Source of the DNA: Priapulus caudatus
Taxonomy: Eukaryota > Priapulida > Priapulimorpha > Priapulimorphida > Priapulidae
Assembly (NCBI RefSeq): GCF_000485595.1
Contig: NW_014578685.1
Location: 27,726-53,123, forward strand
Direction: 5' to 3'
DNA: 25,398 bases
The translations under genes and the position numbers were made by a program. Every line of letters begins with the position of its first letter. The stretch's first letter is position 1. This document shows positions 9,056-17,405 of this stretch, piece by piece. Below the pieces are notes generated by a model. The model saw only the letters and a program-made list of their open reading frames with translations, was not told the DNA's origin and did not search any database.

Positions 9056-9661
9056 TGTTTCGCTGAGTATTTGAGTTTGTTACGTTGGTTATGGTGATTT
9101 TGCCCGGCATTATGAACGCGAGCACGTCTTTTATGTTCCCGCCAAGAAGTAAGTTTATAGTACAGAGTGAATGGAACAGTTTAAAATAATATGTCTAGCA
9201 TTTGCGTCCATAAACGGTACTCGCGAAATGAAGCGAAACGTGAATTACATTGAGCTCAGAATATCGATGTGTACACTGTACAGTAAACTGAAATTGGTCT
9301 GAATGTTATCGTTTATTTAGGAAGGACGGGTATATCATGCATTTATATAAATGTGTAGACTTATGTATTTGTATAGAGTATGCAGGTAAACTATGTTGGC
9401 ATACGGGTTTGAAATTATGGTTATGTTTATATATCTTTATTGAGTAAACGTACGGTTTCTAGTATTCGTCAAAAGAGGGGCGTGTTCACACTTGTGGCAG
9501 GATGGTAGCCATGTTGGATTTATGTTCGTTATGGTGAATGTGGCATCTAATGCATGTGTAATTGTTCTGTTCTTGCAGATTAAATAAAAACATTTAACGG
9601 TTATATATCATTTCAACGGGAGCGTTAAGACGTTTGAGTTTCCTGCCTCTGGAGCGATCCA
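9056..9661 (+). repeat. BEL 3' LTR, apparently complete
   Basis: About 606 bp, TG...CA (TGTTTCGCTG to GAGCGATCCA). It is preceded by a polypurine tract and followed by the ATTAC target duplication. Only its last 300 or so bases are represented at the left end of the element. An alternative start at 9338 (TGCATTTATAT) would match the extent of the inverted copy but leaves no adjacent purine tract. Confidence 0.75.
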
Positions 9662-9666
9662 ATTAC
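9662..9666. repeat. 5-bp target-site duplication (ATTAC), right copy
   Basis: Partner of 785-789. The following A (9667) completes the Gypsy LTR terminus ATTACA. Confidence 0.93.
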
Positions 9667-9667
9667 A

Positions 9668-10095
9668 TCTCCCCTTCTTTAACAAAAATGTAGGAACATG
9701 CGACTGGGTTATTGCTGATGAGTAGGTGAACTCCATGGCTAATTATAAGTTGTAAACTGACCATATGCTTGTCCTAATGACCATATGAATAACACAATAT
9801 GCTTAACATTTTTTTTTTTTGCACAAAATTTGCACAACATAGATTGTTACAATGCACAGATTACACACACAACTGACACATCTCCCCTTCTTTAACAAAA
9901 ATGTAAGAACATGCGACTGGGTTATTGCTGATGAGTAGGTGAACTCCATGGCTAATTATAAGTTGTGAACTGACCATATGCTTGTCCTAATGACCATATG
10001 AATAACACAATATGCTTAACAAATTTTTTTTTGCTGCACAAAATTGCCACAACATAGATTGTTACAATGCACAGATTACACACACAACTGACGCA
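9668..10095 (-). repeat. Tandem duplication of about 213 bp at the Gypsy 3' end, with two polypurine tracts
   Basis: 9668-9880 and 9881-10095 are near-identical direct copies. Each starts TCTCCCCTTCTTT, on the minus strand AAAGAAGGGGAGA, which is the Gypsy polypurine tract. Only the 9668 copy directly abuts the LTR. Differences are mainly at T-runs (9810-9820 and 10023-10031). The sequence is non-coding. Confidence 0.92.
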
Positions 10096-10110
10096 CATCA
10101 TCCGTACAGT

Positions 10111-12081
10111 TCATATATCAAGAATGTCTCTTGGTTTGACGGGACGGCCAGATCGGGTGACGTAGGGCCCGCCGGGATCCATCTGAGGGGTGGGTACTAT
10201 CTCAGGTGGTCCACTGTCCACTGGTGGTCCAGGGCCACTCAGCTCAGCACTGAGGGATTCTCCTGATGATGGACTGACATGCCTGGGCTTGGACGGGGAA
10301 GTCAGAAACAAATGGCGTCTGTTACGCCTGTACTCGCCTCCTTCTTCTGTGCGGACGTGGTACGACCTGTCAGCATCTGCTACCTTGGTGACAGTAGCTG
10401 GCTTCCAGTGACCGTTCGCCTGCTGGATGCGTATCGCATCTCCTGGGTGGAGTGGATGTAGTGATTTTGACTGACGGTCGTAGTAGTGCTTTTGGATTCG
10501 TTGTTTTCGTAGGAGCTTGTCACGAGCATGTGCAGTGCTCACCAGTTTTGGCGCCAGCTGCTGGGCTGTGGATGCAAACTCCCGCGAAGCATACTGGAGG
10601 CCATTGTCAGAGACGACTTTGTTAGGGATGCCGTGTCTGGCGAACATCCCTTTTAGCTTTCTAATCACAGTATCACTGCGAGTGTTATACAGCCTCTCTA
10701 TCTCGAGATAACGACTGTAGTAGTCCACGACTATCACATAGTCTTCGTTAGTGTTCCACGTGAACAGATCTGTGGCAACGGTCTGCCACGGCCGCTCAGG
10801 CACTTCGCGAGGCAACATCGGCTCCTTTGTATTCGCCATTCTATAAGACTGGCAAATAGTGCAACTGGATATCAAGTCTGCAATGTGGCGATTCATTCCA
10901 GGCCAGAACATGACGTCACGGGCTCTTTGTCGGCTTTTCTCGATTCCCATATGTCCTTGGTGTATGAGAGCTAGCATTTCCCCTCTCAACGTCTTTGGGA
11001 TGACGATCTTGTCACCCTTAAAGATGATTTCCTCCATGACGGTCAACTCGTCTCTGTGATTCCAGTAGTCGAGAGCTGCTGTTGGGCATCTGTCTCGACG
11101 GCCTGGCCACCCTCCTAAGATAACGTGCTTGAGTGTAGAGAGCTCATTGTCGTCATTCGTCTGAATTCTGATTTCAGAGAGCTTGTTATCCGACACCGGG
11201 AGATTTGTCATGACCATGTGCACCTGTGTATCGGCTCCATCACCTATGTCATCACTGTGGCCCTCGACAAATTTTCTTGAGAGTGTGTCTGCGACCGGGA
11301 TATCCTTTCCGGGAATGTGGGTGACCTCTATGTCATACTTTTGCAAACGCAGCATCATCCGTTGAAGTCTGGCTGGTGCAGCAATTAGTGGTTTCTTGAG
11401 TATAAACTCGAGCGGTTTGTGGTCGGACTCAACTATGACGTGTTTACCATACACATAGTGATGGAATCTCTCACAGCCAAACAATATGGCATACATTTCT
11501 TTCTCGATCTGTGCATATTGTTGCTCGGTTGATGTCAGCGACTTGGATGCATACTCCACCGGTTTACCGTCTTGTAGCAGAACAGCTCCAAGGCCACGCT
11601 TTGATGCATCTACCTGCAGCTTAACTGTCTTGTTGGGGTCATAGTAGGCCAACACGGGGCCAGGTGTTTTTGTGATCAAGTCGTTCACCTGCTGGAGTAC
11701 GCCATCCTGCTGGCTGTCCCACACAAATTCATTCTCCTTCTTAGCAAGGTCCCTGAGTGGAGCTGCCATCTCTGCTAGCCGGGGAGCGAATTTGGCCAAG
11801 TAGCCAACCATGCCTAGTATGGTCAGTAGTTCAGCACGGTCGACAGGCGGATCCATCTTCGCAATAGCTGCTACCTTCCGGGGGTCAGGCTTCACTCCCT
11901 CGGACGACAGAATGTGACCGAAGTAGCTGACTTCAGTCATGCGGATACTACACTTGTCCTTGTTTAGCTTAACACCTTTCTCCTTCAGCCTCTGCAAGAC
12001 CGCACGCAAGTTCATGTCGTGTTCGACTAGTGTACGTCCGTCGTCCGTACACCAATATGTCGTCGACGATTGCTGCAACAC
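10111..12081 (-). pseudogene. pol: Gypsy pol: RT thumb, RNase H, H2C2 and integrase with internal deletion
   Basis: 656-codon open frame. Residues about 15-110: RT C-terminus (GVKLNKDKCSIRMTEVSYFG, GYLAKFAPRLAEM). About 135-270: RNase H, with Asp in QVDASKRGLGAVLL, Glu in EKEMYAILFG, Asp in VESDHKPLEFI, and the GKDIPVADTLSR end. About 370-412: H2C2 zinc-binding (HQGHMGIEK, CTIC). About 425-503: integrase with first Asp (ATDLFTWN) and second Asp (VVSDNGLQYASREFA). Directly after residue 503 (about 10572) the sequence jumps to TAQQLAPKLVSTAHARDKLL, the post-integrase region, so the segment with the catalytic Glu (about 100 residues in relatives) is missing. The long open frame despite this deletion suggests a recent inactivation or mobilisation in trans. 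Confidence 0.93.
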
Positions 12082-12544
12082 CCGGAATGCCTTCTAGTGT
12101 TTCGTCCACTTTTCGTTGGAAGACATCCTGTGCCGAGTGTATGCCGAAGGGCAAACGCGTGAATCGATACCGTCCGGCGAACGTGTTGAACGTTGTCAAT
12201 TTCGAACTCTCCTCCGATAGCTTGATGCACCAGTATCCTGATCTTGCATCAACAACGCTGAAGTATTTTGCTCCAGCCAGTTGCACCGTGATATCTTCTA
12301 GAGTGCGCATGGGGTAGTGCTCTCTTTTTATGGCCCGGTTGAGATCGCGAGGATCGAGACACACGCGAAGCTGTCCCGTGCGCGGTTTTTCAACTACTAC
12401 GAGCGAGTTTACCCAATCCGTGGGTTCATGTACCTTCACTAGTATGCCCATCTTTTCCATGCGATCCAGCTCATCTTTTAGCTTGCTTTTGAGCATAGCT
12501 CCGAGTGCACTTGCCGCTTGGTCGGCATCATTACGCGGTGCCAA
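11969..12544 (-). pseudogene. pol: Gypsy reverse transcriptase, fingers and palm
   Basis: The palm begins after KDELDRMEKMGILVKV, with WVNSLVVVEKPRTGQLRVCL and LDPRDLNRAIKREHYPM (the first RT aspartate lies in FSVVDARSGYW). LPFGIHSAQDVFQRKVDE precedes the active site AAIVDDILVYG, the Gypsy form of the YxDD box. The frame shifts at about 12045-12075, and the reading continues in the pol frame that starts at 12081. The frame runs on only as non-homologous residues to 11969. RT would copy the element RNA into cDNA in cytoplasmic particles. Confidence 0.92.
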
Positions 12545-12777
12545 CCTCAGCGGTCAAGTACTTGAACATGTACGTGTTCCCTGGAAACTGTCCGATGCCC
12601 CATTGAATGTGTTTTTGCACTGAATTCCGTAAGCATATCTGAGTTCCGCATGGGTTGCGTCACTGAAAGTTACGACTTTATCAGACCCAGGATCAATCGC
12701 ATGATTTGTACCCAGATTGTGCACAGACTTTGTCGGAGAATCGACGAAAAAGTCTACTTGTTGATTCCGTTCTAGTC

Positions 12778-12960
12778 TTTGTACTGACATGTGTAAGGTG
12801 CACGTCCTTCACCGCTACGTGGGTTCACCGCTCGTACCGTACAGCTTCTGTTTCGCTGGTTGCAGTTTCGAGCGGGAGCGGACATACGTTTTCCGGCAAT
12901 CACGTTGGCTTGAGCTCCTGTGTCGAGTTAAATGTTACTCGTTTCCATCTACCCCACGCC
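12778..12960 (-). pseudogene. pro: Gypsy aspartic protease remnant
   Basis: LDTGAQANVIAGKR is encoded with its active-site Asp codon at 12922-12924. It ends at a TAG near 12778. The preceding residues (WKRVTF) are in a different frame, so one base has been lost just 5' of the motif. Only the N-terminal flap of a retropepsin is recognisable, and the C-terminal half is not convincing. Confidence 0.7.
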
Positions 12961-12990
12961 TATATCGCCGATATCGCTTATTTGGTGCTG

Positions 12991-13332
12991 TTAAGGCCGA
13001 CTGTTCCTCCGACAGTCCCCTATGAACACCATTGTCTGTCGTACATAGAATTCCGCGTCATGTCTGTGCCCAGGTAATTCCTGATTCACGCCAGCGCAAA
13101 TGCAACATTTGTGAACATCCTTATGTAATCTACACATCACTTGCGAAAATGGTTCTCCATTGACATGCGAAGCATTCTGGCCCTTGGCTGGGCACGTGTC
13201 GGTCTGTGTAAGCTGTGTATGCGTACACATCCTATCACAAAAGCTGTTTGCCTCCATGTGCATTCTTACCCCTTGGGTTAAAACGTATCCACGTGTGCTC
13301 CACGTGTATGGTGTATAATACAGATATGCCAC
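12991..13332 (-). pseudogene. Gypsy gag zinc-knuckle region, degenerate
   Basis: The residues CPAKGQ, then FSQVMCR about 14 residues later, match the spacing of Gypsy nucleocapsid knuckles (CPAKGQ-C-x2-C-x-NHFAQVC) with the central cysteines lost to indels. It lies between gag and protease, the expected place. Confidence is moderate because the match is short. Confidence 0.45.
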
Positions 13333-13399
13333 CCTCGCCCTCGGTTATGTGGTGGATCTGGTGCGCTCCCACGTGCTGGGTGTGGATGATTGACCTCTG

Positions 13400-13985
13400 C
13401 CGATAGGCGTTGTACATGCAGCTCTCTCCATTTTCATTAATTAAGCCGTGTACTTGTGATAAACTGCGTGTGTTCGGTGATGTCTTAAGACCTGTATAGT
13501 CACGGTCGGATCCCCTGTTGATGGTTTCTCACGTATTCTATCTGAGTCTTGTCAAACACGATTCCGTCCCGATTCTATTCTCCCCTTTGGTCGTCAAAAC
13601 GCGCACCATCTTTTGCAAGGAGTTTTAAGTCCGTCACAGAAATTGTTCGAAAGTCTCTTTGACCTTGAGACCCTCTAGTAGTAAGCCGGTGTATCGCGGC
13701 GACACCGTGTTCGATTTCGGTGTCTACATACTTTCCAAACTTTGTCATAATACTTGTTAGCTTCTTCTTGTTCTCTGCCGATATGTCTGACCATGTATTG
13801 CTACACATCGCGCGTCTTTTTCTCCTACCCAAATCAGCAGGTAGCTCACCTTCTCTTCTTCGTTCTTTGGCCTTCAGTGGTCCCGAAAACATCAACTCGG
13901 CGTGCTGCCGAATCTCTTCGAGTTTATCGGCGGTATCGCCTGAGTCCCACTCCATACGCGGAATTGGCACGTCTAAAGCTGCCAT
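13400..13985 (-). pseudogene. gag: Gypsy gag
   Basis: The start is the ATG at 13985 (MAALDVPIPRMEWDSGD). Next come a helical capsid-like segment with ELMFSGPLKAKERR, NTWSDISAENKKKLTSIMTK and FGKYVDTEIEHG, and VTDLKLLAKDGARF near 13600. This is the gag type common in aquatic invertebrate Gypsy elements (relatives share the PRMDWESGD, QLMFTGPLK and VTDLKLLAKE landmarks). The frame stops at 13575. Further related sequence (NRDGIVFDKTQ) continues with stops to about 13400. An in-frame ATG upstream (14072) lies in the LTR and is not the likely start. Confidence 0.85.
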
Positions 13986-14016
13986 ATCGTTTGCGTGGTT
14001 GATTGATGGAGTCGTA

Positions 14017-14034
14017 TCCCACTTATTGACACCA
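14017..14034 (-). promoter_or_regulatory. Gypsy primer-binding site
   Basis: TGGTGTCAATAAGTGGGA on the minus strand begins with TGG immediately after the LTR end ...TTTACA (14035), as expected for pairing with the 3' CCA of a tRNA. The tRNA is not identified. Confidence 0.75.
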
Positions 14035-14216
14035 TGTAAAGTTATGTCTATAACTTCAGTGAGGACAAACACGTTATATATATTCCAGAATTAACCTTTA
14101 TTCTAATACTCCATTTCCATTCCTTAGCCACGCCCCCCTGCCTCACGCACGCCATCTCCCGGCACGTATAGTGACCGTCTAACAGAGTGTTAGCTAATTA
14201 GCAGAATAACATTACA
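14035..14216 (-). repeat. Gypsy 5' LTR, intact
   Basis: 182 bp. On the minus strand it begins TGTAATGTTATTC and ends TTTACA. It contains a minus-strand TATATATAA-like motif and AATAAA (TTTATT at about 14097). It is the uninterrupted copy of the LTR at 609-789. Confidence 0.93.
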
Positions 14217-14599
14217 GGTACTAGTAAGTTACTAATAATGACGACTCCTGTTAGTGTTACTAGTACTCCTACTAAATATAATAAATAATATATGCCTAAC
14301 AAATACGAAGTTCTATTTACTACCAACTTTCTTCATGTTTTCTATATACGCATAGGCCTACTCTCTTTGACCTATTTTTGCCGACAGTTTTTCTGTAAAT
14401 TCCGTCGAAATCCTACGCCAACATACGCTGCCGGCTGCCATTTGCTCTCGCGGCGCGACTGTTGCAGCGCTTACACTAATATATATAGCAGGTAGGAAAG
14501 TCCTCCGTCTGCCAAAATTCGCTCGACGCTCGCTTCATTTGACACTTTCACAGCACGAATACACATTCAACAGCTTCCTATCTCTTGTTTCTCTTCAAC
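14217..14599. other. Right flank of the Gypsy element, no gene seen
   Basis: It starts with an ACTAGTA-rich stretch (14217-14290). The remainder has no recognisable coding sequence. Confidence 0.45.
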
Positions 14600-15094
14600 A
14601 ACAGTGTTTCACTTGTTATAAAAACATAATGTATCTGTGTTCGTAACCGAGCGTGTCGCTGCGAAATCACACAAAGACTGGACGAAATTCTCGCGTTCGC
14701 GAACCTCTGCAGTAATGGAAATGGCTTCATCAGAATCAGGAAACACCTACCGGCGCTCTTCGTGACCTCAATCTTGCGCCGCAACGCTGCAACGTTTTTG
14801 CAACGTTCCAATGGCGAGGCTCGTACGGGAGTTGGAAAGCAGTGCGCTGCCTGCGCGCCGCCTATAGCCCATAGACTGGCACTCGCTTCCACCTCTCGGC
14901 TTAGCTTAGTCACTCGATGGGTAATCGAGGTGGGAGAGAGTCCCAGTCTATATATAGCCTTTGTCCTTGCAGCCATTTCCATTACTGGGCAAGGTTCGCG
15001 AACGCGAAAATTTCGTCAGTCTTTCTGTGATTTCACGTGACACAGCTCGGTTACGAACAGAGACATTATGTTTTTATAACAAGTGAACACTGTT
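14600..15094. mobile_element. Fold-back element with arms of about 125 bp
   Basis: Left arm 14600-14726 (AACAGTGTTTCACTTG...) pairs with right arm 14971-15094 (...CAAGTGAACACTGTT) at roughly 90% identity with small gaps. The ends read CAGTGTT and AACACTG. Inside lies a second, smaller inverted repeat (14869-14898 with 14926-14950, AGACTGG-ACTC...CCACCT). No coding capacity and no convincing target duplication. Ends starting CAGTG are compatible with a hAT- or P-derived MITE, but the family is not established. Confidence 0.8.
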
Positions 15095-15145
15095 CACGTC
15101 CCAAATGTCTGCCCTCTGTGTTCCCCACTAAAATTGTGGACTGTT

Positions 15146-15210
15146 CGCTGGCAGCTATGGATGCGTGCGCCGGACTAAGAATTCGGCGCACGGATCCATA
15201 GCTGCCAGCG
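15146..15210. repeat. 26-bp arm hairpin with one mismatch
   Basis: CGCTGGCAGCTATGGATGCG... and its reverse complement (...CGGATCCATAGCTGCCAGCG) surround a 13-base loop (GGACTAAGAATTC). It adjoins the end of the gag remnant and may be an inverted duplication made at a breakpoint. Confidence 0.85.
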
Positions 15211-15280
15211 CTGCATACTGTCGTAGGACGTTCCCGCGGTCGCGTGCGCCTTGCCGCGGAACTGCGCGCAAGATCTGCGC

Positions 15281-15762
15281 TCAGCACTTCGGGTCAACAC
15301 ATCCTTTCGGCAACGCTTCTCTAGTATCCCGTCTCATCTGGTTGGCCACACGCATTACAACGAGTGTTGCGTCGGTCTTGGGTAGGCGCCGTCGCTGGAG
15401 ATTTAAATGCGCCGCGCTGGCGCAAAGCAGGTGGCAGATAAGCCTGTTTACGAACAGGTGGGCGCTGGTCGCGTCGTGCGATGGGGGTCGCCATTGGCGT
15501 GATCGGAGCTGATCGTCACGGGGTGGGAGTGCTTGTAAACGTTGTTGGCGCAGGGGTTGTCGTGTGAGTTCTCTGGATGACTGATTCATCGAGGACGTCT
15601 GGACCTGTGGCACGGCCTGGGTGATCAATGTACGCAAGCTGCGCACCTCTTTAAGCAGATGCTCCGATGGCGTAGGGCGTTGTATGTTATTAACTTCCAT
15701 TGGTTCTGTCGTGTCGTAGGGATCAGCGAACGCGTCACTACGGTTTGTCGTCGTGGTCATCT
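15281..15762 (-). pseudogene. Second Gypsy-like element: gag C-terminus with knuckle remnant
   Basis: It continues the gag at 15763-16308 in a shifted frame: TTTNRSDAFADPYDTTEP, a Gln/Arg/Ser-rich linker, then, in another frame near 15340-15365, RCNACGQP resembling the start of a CCHC knuckle, with MRRDTREALPKGC following. Stops and frameshifts separate the pieces. No protease or pol follows: downstream (lower coordinates) is the hairpin and fold-back element, so the element is truncated here. Confidence 0.6.
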
Positions 15763-16308
15763 CTAGTGGCGAACACGTACTAGATCCGCTGCAAGGTCGA
15801 TAGCGTCAGTTAGCATTGTAGGGTTGCGATGAAGCAACAATTGTTGTGTATGGGCCGATCTTAGTCCATCTAGAAAAATGTTGACGAGACGGCCCTGCGT
15901 CTCAGCCGTTGAAAGTCGTTCGACTGGAATCGCTCGCAATGCGAGAGTCATCAATCTGTCTCCATACGGGCGAATATGTTCGCCACTATTCTGCTGAAAA
16001 TTCTTAAGCACATTCTGCGCGTCTACTTCACGCAGCGGATCGCGGAAGCGCTTAGTTAGCTGTTCAGTGATCTGTTCCCAAGTCATAGTGGGCCTCTCAA
16101 AAAGGAGGCGGCGAGAAAATTCAGCAGCATGTCCTCCGAGCGTCTACAAACCAAACACGCGCAACGACTTAGCGTCGAGACCCAATTCCAACTGTCTCCA
16201 ATTCAAAGTGCTGAGCCAGTCGTCGAACGTAATCGACAGCGGCGCGTTAGGGTGCGTTGCCAGTGAATCGCGGAACTGAAGTTTGAGCTTCCGCGACACG
16301 TAGTCCAT
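15763..16308 (-). pseudogene. gag: Second Gypsy-like element: gag with one in-frame amber stop
   Basis: The start is the ATG at 16308 (MDYVSRKLKLQFRDSL). The frame is open to 15763 except for a single TAG after LRVFGL (near 16146). Diagnostic gag residues are TFDDWLSTLNW, MTWEQITEQLTKRFRDPLRE, NVLKNFQQNSGEHIRPYGDR and FLDGLRSAHTQQLLL. The pattern (W-x-x-I/L-x3-L-x3-F then a long helix with Y-x-x-R) matches the Retrotrans_gag capsid family of Gypsy elements. It would form the capsid of the particle. It is unrelated in sequence to the gag at 13400-13985. Confidence 0.75.
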
Positions 16309-16439
16309 GTTGAAATGTAGCAGCTGCTAATACAACGGTTGGGCGTAACGATTCGCTAAATACGTGTGCCAGGTCGGCTATATCGTATTCGGGGTAGCCT
16401 GCGGCAGATCCATGAGAAAAGCGGGGTTAAAGCTGTTTC

Positions 16440-16939
16440 TGACAGACACACTTACACATGCGCACACGCGCACACGCGCATTCGCGCACGCACCAGGCAC
16501 GCGTTACAGAAACAGGTACACACACACACGCACACGCACACGCACACGCGCACAGACGCGTTACAGGCGTATATACACACACACACACGCGCACACGCAC
16601 ACGCGCACACACGCGTTGCAGGCGTATACACACACACACACACGCACACGCGCACACACGCGTTGCAGGTGTACACACACACACACGCACACGCACACGC
16701 ACACGCACACGCGTTACAGGCGTATACACACACACGCACACGCACACGCAACCACACGCGTTGCAGGCGTATACACACACGCACACGCACACGCGCACAC
16801 ACGCGTAGCAGGCGTATACCCACACACGCACACGCACACGCACACGCGCACAGACGCGTTGCAGGCGTATACACAGACACAGGCGCGCACACACACAGGC
16901 GCACGCACGCACACACAGGCGTACACACGCACACAGGCG

Positions 16940-16991
<52 letters not shown>

Positions 16992-17020
16992 CGCACACAT
17001 GCGTACACGGGCGCACACAC
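16440..17020. repeat. (AC)n / CGCACA minisatellite with a 48-60 bp higher-order unit
   Basis: Dense (AC)n and (GCAC)n tracts are punctuated by GCGTTACAGGCGTATACAC or variants at about 16501, 16558, 16613, 16660, 16712, 16757, 16803 and 16856. This makes a higher-order unit of about 48-60 bp repeated some eight times, then a shorter ACACAGGCGCACGC array and a pure (AC)n run (about 16950-16990). Overlapping open frames on both strands through this array are composition artefacts. It lies in the leader between the PBS (17385-17402) and the gag start (16308) of the second Gypsy-like element. Confidence 0.93.
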
Positions 17021-17130
17021 TGAAGATCACTCAACACTTGAGCAAATGACAGCAATTAGCAAGCTGTCAAGCCGTCTCAGTGCACACTGCATTCGTACAC
17101 GACGCAGATATGTCAGCAAGGGCGACTGTG

Positions 17131-17176
17131 AAGAAGCAGTGATATAGAAGCAGTGAATTAGAAGCAGTGATATACG
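17131..17176. repeat. Three short tandem copies
   Basis: Three copies of AGAAGCAGTGA(T/A)(T/A)T follow one another in the leader between the minisatellite and the PBS. Confidence 0.8.
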
Positions 17177-17384
17177 GTAGTAAGCTAATTATAATATCTC
17201 TTAAATCTAAACCGGCAAGGTTAGTTTTACTCACCCGTCAGATCGCACTGCGCTGTTATGAAATCGTCAGTCTTGGCGGTGGATGAAAGTGGAGTGATGA
17301 TGACACGATGCTATTGTCATGAGACGGCTAGTGATACGTATAGTAGATAGCACAGTGGGATTGCTCGCAATAAACCAGGAGCTA

Positions 17385-17402
17385 GCAACTCTCGCGGCAC
17401 CA
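17385..17402 (-). promoter_or_regulatory. Primer-binding site of the second Gypsy-like element
   Basis: TGGTGCCGCGAGAGTTGC on the minus strand lies three bases after the LTR end CTCGGCATTACA (17406). This is a standard LTR-PBS arrangement. Confidence 0.7.
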
Positions 17403-17405
17403 AAA

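Larger units (their letters stand above)
790..9661 (+). mobile_element. BEL/Pao LTR retrotransposon composite inserted in the Gypsy LTR
   Basis: Plus-strand BEL/Pao element with gag (DUF1759-like), zinc knuckles, a DUF1758-like aspartic protease, an H2C2 zinc-binding region, an integrase core and a DUF5641-like tail. RT and RNase H are absent. A complete-looking LTR lies at 9056-9661. The left end has an inverted partial LTR (790-1074 and 5208-5254, split by the hAT element) joined directly to a partial direct LTR (about 5255-5557). Both outer ends therefore show the U5 end sequence GAGCGATCCA. The exact ATTAC duplication shows that these two ends entered the target together. Confidence 0.92.
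609..14216 (-). mobile_element. Ty3/Gypsy LTR retrotransposon, decayed, carrying a nested BEL element
   Basis: The element runs on the minus strand from its 5' LTR (14035-14216) to its 3' LTR (609-789, plus a last base at 9667 after the BEL insertion). Without the insertion and its duplicated 5 bp it is about 4.7 kb. The LTRs are about 181-182 bp, begin TGTAATG and end TTTACA in element orientation, and differ at about nine positions by eye (about 5%), so this is an old copy. The domain order gag, zinc knuckle, protease, RT, RNase H, integrase is that of Ty3/Gypsy. Every ORF is broken by frameshifts, and the integrase has lost its third catalytic residue. I see no convincing target-site duplication at the outer ends. 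Confidence 0.92.

Noticed and set aside
14578-14982. 134-codon minus ORF as a host gene
   Set aside because: It covers one arm and the core of the fold-back element and has no motif.
16364-17055. ORFs of 110-230 codons rich in Thr/His or Cys/Val
   Set aside because: Readings of (AC)n in different frames with no conserved domain.
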